A model generated the notes under the pieces. It searched no databases, was not told the DNA's origin, and saw nothing but the letters and a program-made list of their open reading frames with translations. The translations under genes were made by a program, and so were the position numbers. Below, in pieces: positions 8,517 through 16,033 of a DNA stretch of 64,000 nt. The stretch comes from Bacillota bacterium (GTDB taxonomy: Bacteria; Bacillota; Clostridia; Acetivibrionales; JANLFN01), in the NCBI GenBank assembly GCA_023397675.1, contig JAEWTV010000128.1, positions 62,001 to 126,000 of the forward strand. The letters run 5' to 3'. Within the stretch, counting starts at the first letter, position 1. Each line of letters opens with the position of its first letter.

Positions 8517-9935
8517 ATTAATGAATTTAATGCACCAATATATAATTCAATAAAGAATTACATAAATTCTGAGCCGACGGCTTTTCACATGCCGGGACAT
8601 AAAATGGGAAGATTGTTTCCTTTGGAAAGTGAAGAGATTCTGTCAATGGATTTAACTGAAATACCGGGTCTTGACAATCTTCATTATCCCTCGGGGCCTA
8701 TACTTGAGGCTCAGGAACTTGCTGCCCAGGCTTTTTTATCAGATAAAACATATTTTCTTGTAAATGGCTCTACTTGCGGTATTTATGCAATGATTTCGGC
8801 AATTTGCAGGCCAGGAGACAAGCTCATTGTTTCGCGTGACTGCCATAAATCTGTTATCGCAGGTATGATTTTGGCCGGGGTAAGGCCAGTATATATAAAG
8901 CCGGTCTATAATAGTCATTTTGGTATTTCCACTTACTTGGACCTGCTTATAGTCGAAGAGACAATCAGAAATAATACAGATGCTGCCGGAATATTAATAA
9001 CACGACCCACCTATTACGGTATATGCTCGGATATAGATAGGATAATTAGTATAGCGCATTCGTTCAATATGCCGGTTGCAGTTGATGAGGCCCACGGGGC
9101 ACATCTGTCTTTTAATGATTTACTTCCCAAAAGTTCAATGGAGGCAGGTGCGGATATTTGTGTGCAAAGTGCCCATAAAACCTTGCCTGCACTTACACAA
9201 TGTTCATATTTGCATATAAAGGGCAGCAGAATAGACAGAGACAGACTGGAATACTATATAAGAATCTTCCAGACCACAAGCCCTTCCTACATACTTATGG
9301 CTTCGCTTGATAATGCAAGAGCTTTGATGCAGTATCAGGGGAAACAGCTGCTGGATAAGCTTTTAATAATGCTTGGTACCACAAGAGCCTCGCTTTCAAA
9401 CATAGATGATATTGACATAATCAATAAGAAAGAAATTAGAAACTGCCTTCTGGACGAAACAAGACTGGTTATAAATTCAAAGAAAGCCGGAATTAGCGGC
9501 TATGAAATGGAAAGGCTATTGAGAAATAATTTTAATATACAGGTAGAAATGTCGGATTATTATAATGTTGTTTGTATAGCTACTGTTGCAGATATGCCTG
9601 CTGACTTCGAAAAGCTTATAGCTGCGGTAAGAGAATGTGCTGGAAATGCCTCAAATAGGCCTTTGCCCGACATTGCCTTTGCAGGTGATTTCATTCCTGT
9701 TCAGACGCTTGAACTAAAGGATATACCTCACTACTCAGGAGAGTATGTAGATATTAAAAGTGCTGTCAACAGGACAAGTATTGATTCGGTAACGCCTTAT
9801 CCCCCTGGGATACCGGTAATTTGTCCGGGTGAAACTGTAAGCCATGACTTAATAAATATTATTCTTGATATAAAACGTGCAGGCGGCATCATTAATGGTC
9901 TTACAGATGATAACCGGATACGGGTTGCCAAATGA
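8517..9935 (+). CDS. Orn/Lys/Arg decarboxylase family protein (YaaO-like), apparent ATT start
   Basis: PLP-dependent fold-type I decarboxylase, about 472 residues, of the short YaaO/SpeA-like type. Features are FHMPGHKMG near the N-terminus, DEAHGAH with the PLP-binding Asp, and the PLP lysine in QSAHKTLPALTQ. TPYPPGIPV lies near the C-terminus. Substrate specificity (arginine, lysine or ornithine) cannot be read from sequence. GGGAGG at 8503-8508 is placed 8 bases before ATT at 8517, which gives the N-terminus expected by comparison with B. subtilis YaaO. The ATG at 8521 is out of frame and stops after ten codons. An in-frame ATG at 8481 exists but has no ribosome site. Confidence 0.87.
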   Translation: MNEFNAPIYNSIKNYINSEPTAFHMPGHKMGRLFPLESEEILSMDLTEIPGLDNLHYPSGPILEAQELAAQAFLSDKTYFLVNGSTCGIYAMISAICRPGDKLIVSRDCHKSVIAGMILAGVRPVYIKPVYNSHFGISTYLDLLIVEETIRNNTDAAGILITRPTYYGICSDIDRIISIAHSFNMPVAVDEAHGAHLSFNDLLPKSSMEAGADICVQSAHKTLPALTQCSYLHIKGSRIDRDRLEYYIRIFQTTSPSYILMASLDNARALMQYQGKQLLDKLLIMLGTTRASLSNIDDIDIINKKEIRNCLLDETRLVINSKKAGISGYEMERLLRNNFNIQVEMSDYYNVVCIATVADMPADFEKLIAAVRECAGNASNRPLPDIAFAGDFIPVQTLELKDIPHYSGEYVDIKSAVNRTSIDSVTPYPPGIPVICPGETVSHDLINIILDIKRAGGIINGLTDDNRIRVAK

Positions 9936-9936
9936 T

Positions 9937-9950
9937 TTATGATATAATTA
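9937..9950. repeat. left copy of 14-bp direct repeat flanking the insert
   Basis: TTATGATATAATTA, identical to the copy at 12372-12385. It lies just after the decarboxylase stop. It contains a TATAAT-like -10 box, so it may also be a promoter element for the kinase gene. Together the two copies bracket the kinase, the 2TM gene and the radical SAM gene. Confidence 0.6.
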
Positions 9951-10000
9951 GGTTGGAGGTTGGCAAAGAGGATAGGCATAAAGCTTTAAATGGAGGATAT

Positions 10001-10594
10001 ATGGGTAAAATATTTTGTTTGATGGGAAAAAGTAGTTCAGGGAAAGATACAATATTTAAACTTCTAAAAAAAGACGGTAAACTGAACTTAAAGCCTATTA
10101 TCCCATATACTACTAGACCAATTAGAAACAATGAAACTAATGGTGTTGAATATTTCTTTATTGATAAACAAAAACTATATGATTTTGAAAAGTCAGGGAA
10201 AATAGTTGAAAAGAGAGAGTATAATACTGTTAAAGGTATATGGTTCTATGCAACAATTGATGATGGTCGAATTAATTTAAAGGAAGATAATTACATTCTA
10301 ATTTCAACATTAGAAGCATATGAGCATATTCGGAAGTATTTTGGATCAAATAATGTTTTCCCAATATACATTACTGTTGATGATTCAACAAGGCTGGAAC
10401 GAGCACTTAAACGAGAAAAAAAGGAACAGAACCCAAATTATAATGAAGTGTGTCGAAGATTTTTAGCAGATAATAAAGATTTTAGTGAAGAAAAGTTAGT
10501 CCAAAACGAAATACTTCGGTATTATATCAATAATGACCTTGAAGAATGTTTGGAACAAGTGAGGAACGATATATTAAAAAGTATTAATAATTAG
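10001..10594 (+). CDS. guanylate-kinase-like nucleotide kinase
   Basis: A P-loop NMP kinase of about 197 residues related to guanylate kinase. MGKSSSGKDT near residues 8-17 is the P-loop in GxxxxGKxT form, and YTTRPIRNNETNGVEYFF matches the GMP-binding region of guanylate kinases (TTRxxRxxExxGxxYxF). It differs from housekeeping Gmk in its GKDT ending and a lysine/glutamate-rich lid. The ATG at 10001 follows GGAGG; the frame is open back to 9932. The gene occupies the position held by tmk in B. subtilis, between the decarboxylase and darA. A housekeeping gmk is expected elsewhere in the genome, so this copy may have a divergent substrate. Confidence 0.8.
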   Translation: MGKIFCLMGKSSSGKDTIFKLLKKDGKLNLKPIIPYTTRPIRNNETNGVEYFFIDKQKLYDFEKSGKIVEKREYNTVKGIWFYATIDDGRINLKEDNYILISTLEAYEHIRKYFGSNNVFPIYITVDDSTRLERALKREKKEQNPNYNEVCRRFLADNKDFSEEKLVQNEILRYYINNDLEECLEQVRNDILKSINN

Positions 10595-10619
10595 TGGATA
10601 GAGGTTTATTAACCGAATT

Positions 10620-11357
10620 CTATTGACAAAAGTTACAATCATTCCATAGTTCATCAAAGTAATTACTGTAATAAAAATAACCTGCAGAATTTCCTTTAAA
10701 TTCATATGATATTGTCTGTTGACTGTATTTTTTATACATGTTTGGACCAATATAAATATGACTATCTATCCTTAAATAGGAATCAAGGGGATATGTATTG
10801 TAAAATTTGATTTGTACATTAGTTTCTGATGGGGCTAACTGTTTTAATTCATCTACCCAAGCTAAAAGGTCAATAATAGTATTTCTTATTTCTCCGTTCA
10901 ACCTTTTTTCATCCCTTTCTCTTTGAGTAACGAAATCTGAATCTGGGCTAATAGTTAGAATTCGTACAATTATACCTTTTTTAACTTTTTCTTTTATTAA
11001 GGATCCTTTTGCATCTCTAAAAGACCTCATACCTAAGGCAACAATATCCATTTGCTTTTCAATAACGTTTAAATATCTATTAGAGCTTTCATTCATTTCT
11101 GCTCTAGTTTCATAAATAGCTTCTAACCCCCACTTTTCCATTAGGTCTTTGATTTTGTTCTTTCTTATTAAATATCTTGCTGATAAAAATGCTATGATAC
11201 TACTTGCTATAATTGATGTCCCAATACTTATAAATATTGTTTGTACATTCCCATAAAAAAAGATTCCAATAATGATCAAAATTAAACCCACAATAAATGC
11301 GATAAGATTAACTTTATCAAGACTTAATGACTCTAATGTTTCATTAACCTTTTTCAT
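10620..11357 (-). CDS. two-TM membrane-anchored protein with C-terminal PLD-like domain
   Basis: Uncharacterised 245-residue protein. Residues about 17-62 hold two hydrophobic membrane segments; the remaining 180 residues are predicted to be cytosolic. The segment from EKWGLEAIYETRAEMN on, with VALGMRSFRDAKG, a basic strand IIVRILTISPDSDF, and a late RIDSHIYIGPNMYKKYSQQ, looks like a phospholipase-D-like fold in which the HxK(x4)D motif is degenerate. That assignment is by eye and tentative. AGGAG precedes the ATG. It lies 24 bases after the radical SAM gene and is probably co-transcribed with it. The gene is AT-rich and opposite in direction to its surroundings, suggesting acquisition. Confidence 0.72.
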   Translation of the reverse strand: MKKVNETLESLSLDKVNLIAFIVGLILIIIGIFFYGNVQTIFISIGTSIIASSIIAFLSARYLIRKNKIKDLMEKWGLEAIYETRAEMNESSNRYLNVIEKQMDIVALGMRSFRDAKGSLIKEKVKKGIIVRILTISPDSDFVTQRERDEKRLNGEIRNTIIDLLAWVDELKQLAPSETNVQIKFYNTYPLDSYLRIDSHIYIGPNMYKKYSQQTISYEFKGNSAGYFYYSNYFDELWNDCNFCQ

Positions 11358-11381
11358 AAATTTCTCCTATAACAAATTAAT

Positions 11382-12245
11382 CTAATAACAAATATCATTA
11401 CACTGAACACAAAGACCAGGTGCAACAATTTTAATGTTTGAATTTGTTTTCATTCCATTAAAACTACTGATAATACATGTGGAAGAATGAAATATAGGTA
11501 TTTCCGTCCTTTTTTCTATTTCATTACGAAAATAAGTTATTTTAGATTGAACATTTTTATCTAATGCTTTACTAACAGTTTTCTTACTATGATACAATAA
11601 ATCACAAGGTTTCTCTAGTATTGTTGTCTTTTTAAAATCTATTCCAACACAAGCAACATCAGGTCTATATTTATTTATTAGATCTATATATTTTTCTAAA
11701 TCATTTGCGGTATTATTGGTAAATGGTTTTATATAGATACATGAAGTGAGCTTTTTAAACTGTTTAATTATATTAAAATTATTGAATCTTACGTTTATTG
11801 GGGATGCACATGGTTCTATAATATGCGCTTTAGTAATACACGATGTTGATATATGTATAAAAAATTGTTTTTCAAAGATGCAATTGTTTTGCGCATATTC
11901 AAGGACTTCAATAGGGATGACTTCTTTAGTTGATATTTGTATCGGATTGCCTAGAGGTAGGAAATTACTTAAAACTGAAATGACATATTTAGCTGATTCT
12001 TTACTCTTAAAAGGTTCTGTATTTGGACATAAAGAAATAATGCTTCCTTGTTTTCCAGTGATGAAATTTGAATTATTAATTACACACTTTAATGACTGCT
12101 CGAAATCTGTTTCATCAATTAATATTTGTTTTTTACCAGGATTACTTATATAACAATAGGTGCAAGCACTTCCGCAACCACTTGTCGCGATATCAATAAA
12201 GAACCTGCCGTTTATGTAATTTATATTATTGGCTATAGGGATCAT
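11382..12245 (-). CDS. radical SAM protein of unknown function
   Basis: A 287-residue radical SAM enzyme. C24, C28 and C31 (GCGSACTYCY) form the CxxxCxxC site for the [4Fe-4S] cluster that cleaves S-adenosylmethionine. A second cysteine group at the very C-terminus (C279, C282, C286; CxxCxxxC) could hold an auxiliary cluster or zinc. The core resembles the broad spore-photoproduct-lyase-like group, but I cannot assign a substrate, and the viperin N-terminal motif is not present. The ribosome site before ATG 12245 is weak. It is the first gene of a two-gene minus-strand unit with the 2TM protein and may modify a target connected with that protein. Confidence 0.78.
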   Translation of the reverse strand: MIPIANNINYINGRFFIDIATSGCGSACTYCYISNPGKKQILIDETDFEQSLKCVINNSNFITGKQGSIISLCPNTEPFKSKESAKYVISVLSNFLPLGNPIQISTKEVIPIEVLEYAQNNCIFEKQFFIHISTSCITKAHIIEPCASPINVRFNNFNIIKQFKKLTSCIYIKPFTNNTANDLEKYIDLINKYRPDVACVGIDFKKTTILEKPCDLLYHSKKTVSKALDKNVQSKITYFRNEIEKRTEIPIFHSSTCIISSFNGMKTNSNIKIVAPGLCVQCNDICY

Positions 12246-12299
12246 ATTTTTTATAGCTGCCTTATAAGTATATATTTAAAATGCAAACATTCCCATAAA

Positions 12300-12327
12300 A
12301 GTATAACATAAATATGATGATTGTAAA
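12300..12327 (-). promoter_or_regulatory. predicted SigA promoter for the radical SAM/2TM unit
   Basis: On the minus strand, TTTACA (12322-12327) and TATACT (12300-12305) are separated by 16 bases, about 55 bases upstream of the radical SAM start. Confidence 0.55.
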
Positions 12328-12371
12328 GCCTCTATGAATTATGTTAATAAACCATGAAACATTATTTTTAC

Positions 12372-12385
12372 TTATGATATAATTA
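12372..12385. repeat. right copy of 14-bp direct repeat flanking the insert
   Basis: TTATGATATAATTA, identical to 9937-9950. It lies between the minus-strand unit and the tmk remnant. It may be the original tmk promoter -10 region or a product of the insertion event. Confidence 0.6.
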
Positions 12386-12474
12386 ATTTTAGAGTAGATT
12401 ATATATTCATCCTTGGACTAGGGAAAAGGGACTTAATTGGGTATATGTCTACAACTTATATTTGAGTAGGGACT

Positions 12475-12609
12475 ATGTATTCCAGAAGCTTAAAAATTTT
12501 ATTCTGTAGATATGCAGCCAAGCATCCTCAAAGAATCAAGACAATAGATTCAACCAGGGGTGTTGAGGAAATATTTAATGATGTCATGGTTTTGTTGGAC
12601 AAATTATAA
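12475..12609 (+). pseudogene. tmk: 3' remnant of thymidylate kinase
   Basis: A 44-codon open frame in the otherwise gene-poor 12246-12722 gap. Its last 34 codons read RYAAKHPQRIKTIDSTRG followed by VEEIFNDVMVLLDKL and stop. This matches the C-terminal helix and tail pattern of bacterial Tmk (xLAxxxPxRIxxIDxxxxxEEI). The P-loop, DRY and lid parts are missing upstream, where the frame meets TGA at 12463. tmk stands at exactly this place (between yaaO and yaaQ/darA) in B. subtilis, so position and sequence agree. No ribosome site precedes it. A functional tmk must lie elsewhere. The assignment rests on pattern recall, not alignment. Confidence 0.7.
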
Positions 12610-12722
12610 TTTTTGTTACCGATGCCATAATAAAGGGTAATATTTTAAATATAAACCTATAAGATATAAAATATAGGTATAATCAATAGTTATTTATTTT
12701 ATTTGTTTTAGGAGGGATCGGT

Positions 12723-13052
12723 ATGAAACTGGTATTTGCCATTGTACATGATGAGGATGGGCACAAGGTAATGGATGAACTCAATAAAAACGGATTCAGT
12801 GTTACAAAGCTTTGCTCGACAGGTGGTTTCCTTAAATCGGGTAATACTACACTGCTGGTAGGTGTTGAAGAGGAAAAGGTTGATGAAGTGCTTGGAATAA
12901 TTGAGAAAAAATCTAAAAGCAGAAAACAGGTTATTAATTCCTCCATGGCTCCTAATGCAATGGGTGGAATGTACATGCCTTACCCGGTTGAAGTTGTTGT
13001 AGGAGGAGCTACAGTATTCGTCATAGATGTAGAGAGGTTTGAAAAAGTTTAA
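12723..13052 (+). CDS. darA: cyclic-di-AMP receptor, PII-like (YaaQ/PstA)
   Basis: A 109-residue PII-like signalling protein that binds the second messenger c-di-AMP as a trimer (family knowledge: DUF970, DarA/PstA). The N-terminus MKLVFAIVHDED, the STGGFLKSGNTTLLVG strand-loop and the C-terminal VGGATVFVIDVERFEK strand are family hallmarks. ATG at 12723 has GGAGG 7 bases in front. It heads the conserved darA-yaaR-holB-ricT run, with only 12 bases to yaaR. The partner it regulates is not known in this organism. A c-di-AMP riboswitch also occurs in this window near 45.8 kb. Confidence 0.94.
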   Translation: MKLVFAIVHDEDGHKVMDELNKNGFSVTKLCSTGGFLKSGNTTLLVGVEEEKVDEVLGIIEKKSKSRKQVINSSMAPNAMGGMYMPYPVEVVVGGATVFVIDVERFEKV

Positions 13053-13064
13053 GGAGTGGTCTCT

Positions 13065-13517
13065 TTGAAGGTAGGTGAAACCTCAGGTAAACCTTCAAGC
13101 TTTTTTGGTATATCTGAAAAGGATGAAAAGCGCGTTGCGTCCAGCAAAGGATCAAGTTTTCATAATCAGCTGAAAAATGCTGAGGAACAGGGCTTCGAGG
13201 AGTATGTCAATGACGTTGTTTCCAGAATAACTGAACAGAGTAAAAAGCTTGGAAAAAACGTTGACATAATGGAACTCAAAATTTACAAAACCCTGATTTC
13301 TGAGTTTCTTGCCCTTGCAGTTGGTAATTCAAGAAAGTTTTCAAAGCAAAGTTTTCTTGACAGAAGAGGCAGGCACAGGGTATATGCAATAATTAAACAG
13401 ATAAATGAAGAGCTTGATAACTTAACTAAGGATGTCCTGGAGGGTGAAAAGGATAATATAAATGTCTTGAAAAGGCTGGATGACATTCGCGGCCTTATAC
13501 TTGATATGGTTATGTAA
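13065..13517 (+). CDS. yaaR: YaaR family protein (DUF327)
   Basis: A 150-residue member of DUF327 (B. subtilis YaaR), function unknown. The sequence is helical and charged, ending in KRLDDIRGLILDMVM, typical of the family; DRRGRHRVYAIIKQINEEL lies in the middle. The start is TTG at 13065, 8 bases after AAGGAG; the in-frame GTG at 13056 overlaps this ribosome site. It is placed between darA and holB exactly as in B. subtilis. Confidence 0.87.
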   Translation: MKVGETSGKPSSFFGISEKDEKRVASSKGSSFHNQLKNAEEQGFEEYVNDVVSRITEQSKKLGKNVDIMELKIYKTLISEFLALAVGNSRKFSKQSFLDRRGRHRVYAIIKQINEELDNLTKDVLEGEKDNINVLKRLDDIRGLILDMVM

Positions 13518-13547
13518 TACTTAATGTATTCTATGGAGAGGTGCTAC

Positions 13548-14537
13548 TTGGATTTCGATTCAATTGTCGGACAAAAAGATATTATAGAAAGTCTTAAAAG
13601 TGCAATAAGTGAACAGAGAGTAGGACATGCTTATATGTTTGCAGGTCCTCACGGTATAGGCAAAAGGCTACTTGCCCTGACTTTTGCAAAGATATTGCTT
13701 TGCGAATCGCCCAAAGATGGGAAATACTGCGGCGAATGTGTGCAATGCAGAATGCAAAAAAGCGGGACAAGCCCTGATTTATATGTAGTTGATACTGATG
13801 ATCAAAGTATCGGTGTTGATGAAATACGCGATCTTCAAAGTGATATAGTAATAAAGCCTGCTTATTCAAAAAGAAAGATATATGTAATAGCGGACTGTGA
13901 CAAAATGACGGTACAGGCACAGAACTGCCTTCTTAAGACTCTTGAGGAACCTCCCCGCTATGCAACTATATTGCTTACAGCTTCAAACACAGGTGTTATA
14001 CTTGAAACCATTCATTCCCGTACAATCCACTATAATATGAAGAAGAATACAAATGAAGAGGTTTATGATTTTCTTGTAAGAAACTATGGAGGGAAGCTGA
14101 ATAACAACGAATTCATTTCTGCCTTTTCAGATGGGGTAATAGGCACTGCAAAAGAGGCAGCTGAGTCCCCTGATTTTTTGATGCTGAGGGAAGATGTAAT
14201 ACAAATGCTTTTGAAGCTTTGTTCCAAAAAAACACTTGATATATTTAAATTCTGTGATTTTCTTGAAAAAAACAAAACCGATATTGAAAATATTCTTAAC
14301 ATCATGCTTTTGTTCTATAGAGATATGCTTATAGCAAAAGTCTCCAGGGAAGAAAACATGTTGATTAATTCAGATAAAAAGGATATCATATTAAATAATG
14401 TCGACATTTTTTCAACACATGGCCTTGTGAACTGTATTGAAATAATAGAAATGACAAAACTAAACTTAAAGAAAAACGCAAATTATCAGTTGAGTATAGA
14501 GGTAATGCTTATGAAGCTTCAGGAGGAATGCAGTTAA
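13548..14537 (+). CDS. holB: DNA polymerase III delta-prime subunit
   Basis: Clamp-loader subunit delta', an AAA+ protein that helps load the sliding clamp during replication. GPHGIGKRLLALTFAK is the Walker A region near residue 30, zinc-module cysteines lie in KYCGECVQCRM, and LLKTLEEPP is the conserved clamp-loader segment. Length is about 329 residues. The start is taken as TTG at 13548, 6 bases after GGAGAGG; the ATG at 13524 lies upstream of that ribosome site. The stop overlaps the ricT start as TAATG, so the two are translationally coupled. Confidence 0.93.
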   Translation: MDFDSIVGQKDIIESLKSAISEQRVGHAYMFAGPHGIGKRLLALTFAKILLCESPKDGKYCGECVQCRMQKSGTSPDLYVVDTDDQSIGVDEIRDLQSDIVIKPAYSKRKIYVIADCDKMTVQAQNCLLKTLEEPPRYATILLTASNTGVILETIHSRTIHYNMKKNTNEEVYDFLVRNYGGKLNNNEFISAFSDGVIGTAKEAAESPDFLMLREDVIQMLLKLCSKKTLDIFKFCDFLEKNKTDIENILNIMLLFYRDMLIAKVSREENMLINSDKKDIILNNVDIFSTHGLVNCIEIIEMTKLNLKKNANYQLSIEVMLMKLQEECS

Positions 14538-15406
14538 TGGTAAAGGTGGTCGGAGTAAGATTTAAAAAAGCCGGTAAAATATATTTCTTTGATCCTGATG
14601 AATTAGATATAGTTGCAAATTCGCATGTTATAGTTGAAACTGTTAGAGGTATAGAGTTTGGAGAAGTAGTAGTACCAAACAGGGAAGTCCCTGATGAACA
14701 GATTGTTGCTCCGCTGAAAAAGGTAATAAGAGTGGCAACAGAAGAGGATGTTTCGCATGCTGCCGATAATTCCAAAAAGGAAAAAGAGGCTTTTGAAATA
14801 TGCCTTAAAAAAATAAAAGAGCATAATCTTGATATGAAGCTTATAGATGTAGAGTATACATTTGATAATAATAAAGTACTTTTTTATTTTACAGCGGACG
14901 GAAGAGTTGATTTCAGGGAGCTTGTTAAAGACCTTGCTGCTGTGTTCAAAACAAGAATAGAGCTAAGGCAGATAGGTGTAAGAGATGAGTCCAAAATGAT
15001 GGGCGGAATAGGAATCTGCGGCAGAGCTTTGTGCTGTAAGTCTTTCCTGGGAGAGTTCCAGCCTGTATCAATCAAAATGGCAAAGGAACAAGGACTGTCC
15101 CTCAATCCCACAAAAATATCCGGAAACTGCGGAAGGCTTATGTGCTGCCTCAAATATGAAGAGGATGCCTATGAAGAGATACTTTCCAGGGTTCCAAAGG
15201 TTGGCGCTATAGTTGAAACTCCTGAAGGTCAGGGAACAGTTATGGATATCAACCTTCTTAAAGAACTTTTGAAGGTTAAGATGGATAAAGCAAATGAAAC
15301 GGACTTAAAGGTTTATAAGGCTGACGAAGTCAAAGTTATTAAAGATGTTGCAGGCGATGAAGAAGCCGATTTAGATATGGAAGTTTTAAAACAACTTGAG
15401 GACTAA
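14537..15406 (+). CDS. ricT: RicT/YaaT, PSP1-domain protein
   Basis: A 289-residue PSP1-domain protein. In B. subtilis RicT (YaaT) forms a complex with RicA and RicF that binds [4Fe-4S] clusters and affects RNase Y activity, phosphorelay sporulation signalling and competence (established knowledge). The two diagnostic cysteine stretches are present: CGRALCCKSFL near residue 160 and CGRLMCCLKYE near 198. The ATG at 14537 is 10 bases after GGAGG; the ATG at 14528 is too close to it. An acidic tail ends the protein. The yabA gene that follows in Bacillus is missing here and is replaced by a ferredoxin. Confidence 0.93.
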   Translation: MVKVVGVRFKKAGKIYFFDPDELDIVANSHVIVETVRGIEFGEVVVPNREVPDEQIVAPLKKVIRVATEEDVSHAADNSKKEKEAFEICLKKIKEHNLDMKLIDVEYTFDNNKVLFYFTADGRVDFRELVKDLAAVFKTRIELRQIGVRDESKMMGGIGICGRALCCKSFLGEFQPVSIKMAKEQGLSLNPTKISGNCGRLMCCLKYEEDAYEEILSRVPKVGAIVETPEGQGTVMDINLLKELLKVKMDKANETDLKVYKADEVKVIKDVAGDEEADLDMEVLKQLED

Positions 15407-15426
15407 GACTTATAATTCTTTTAGTG

Positions 15427-15447
15427 TTTGGTAACCAACTTTTTTTA
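15427..15447 (+). terminator. weak terminator-like element after ricT
   Basis: TTGG-TAA-CCAA followed by C and T7. The stem is only four pairs, so the call is tentative; it would separate the darA-ricT unit from the ferredoxin. Confidence 0.35.
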
Positions 15448-15559
15448 TAAAAATAGTTTTCAATCTGTAACTTTGGTGGTAAAATAGTAAGGTCATGAAA
15501 GACATGCTATAAAAAGGTATTTTCTTGACATACGAGAAATTTAAGGAGGTGTTCCTGGT

Positions 15560-15730
15560 ATGGCATATTTTATTACAGAGGCTTGTATCAGCTGTGGTGC
15601 TTGTGAATCAGAGTGTCCTGTATCATGTATTTCCGCAGGAGACAGCGTATATGTTATAGATGCTGATGCTTGCATAGAGTGTGGGGCTTGCGCAAATGTT
15701 TGTCCTGTAGATGCTCCTCAGCAGCAGTAA
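15560..15730 (+). CDS. 2[4Fe-4S] ferredoxin
   Basis: A 56-residue clostridial-type ferredoxin, a cytosolic low-potential electron carrier for anaerobic metabolism. Two cluster motifs are clear: CISCGACESECP near residues 9-20 and CIECGACANVCP near 38-49, each CxxCxxCxxxCP. It ends in a short DAPQQQ tail. ATG at 15560 is preceded by AAGGAGG. It is monocistronic, lying between the weak terminator at 15.43 kb and a strong one at 15743-15774. Ferredoxin is not part of the Bacillus version of this gene order. Confidence 0.96.
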   Translation: MAYFITEACISCGACESECPVSCISAGDSVYVIDADACIECGACANVCPVDAPQQQ

Positions 15731-15742
15731 TTTTGAATAAAT

Positions 15743-15774
15743 GGGTCGAAGGTATAAACTTTCGACCCTTTATT
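15743..15774 (+). terminator. Rho-independent terminator after ferredoxin
   Basis: GGGTCGAAGGT pairs with ACTTTCGACCC (one G-U) around loop ATAA, followed by a T-rich stretch. Confidence 0.88.
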
Positions 15775-15780
15775 TATGTC

Positions 15781-15901
15781 TAAACGTGTGATATGCTTCG
15801 CATTACGGCGTTAAACTTCATGCCTGCGGTGCTCATGTATAAAAATACACTACGCTCCTCGGCAATCGTTTTCCTTGTACTGCTTGCATCTGACACGTTT
15901 A
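15781..15901. repeat. intergenic palindromic-end repeat, long copy
   Basis: A 121-base element bounded by the inverted ends TAAACGTGT and ACACGTTTA. It shares its end zones with the shorter element at 15939-15991 (CGTG..ATA..CTTCG on the left, TTCCTTGTA..CT and TCTGAC on the right). Its centre is an imperfect hairpin around TGTAT-AAAA-ATACA. The stretch is open in one frame for 73 codons, but there is no ribosome site and the product is dictated by the repeat. Origin unknown; a MITE-like or REP-like element is possible. Confidence 0.55.
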
Positions 15902-15938
15902 AAGAAAAGGTTATATACTTTGCATTTTGGTATCAGAT

Positions 15939-15991
15939 GAAAAGCGTGATAAACTTCGTCTTCCTTGTAATACTCGTTTCTGACGCTTTTC
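15939..15991. repeat. intergenic palindromic-end repeat, short copy
   Basis: A 53-base element with ends GAAAAGCGT and ACGCTTTTC. Its interior matches the two flanks of the element at 15781-15901 with the middle missing. It could fold into a hairpin just upstream of trmN6. Confidence 0.55.
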
Positions 15992-16033
15992 TATTACAAT
16001 GGGAATTATACTAAAAAAGTAAAAGGTATTTGC

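Noticed and set aside
11382..12245. Radical SAM protein as a prokaryotic viperin
   Set aside because: The viperin N-terminal motif context is absent and the cysteine site lies in a different setting (GCGSACTYCY near residue 24). A nearby nucleotide kinase is suggestive but not enough.
12418..12440. GKGT-like coding string that might be the Tmk P-loop
   Set aside because: It is followed at once by a stop and has none of the surrounding Tmk N-terminal sequence; chance is more likely.
15793..16014. A 73-codon open frame before trmN6
   Set aside because: It lies wholly within the two intergenic repeats, has no ribosome site and its product is set by the repeat sequence.
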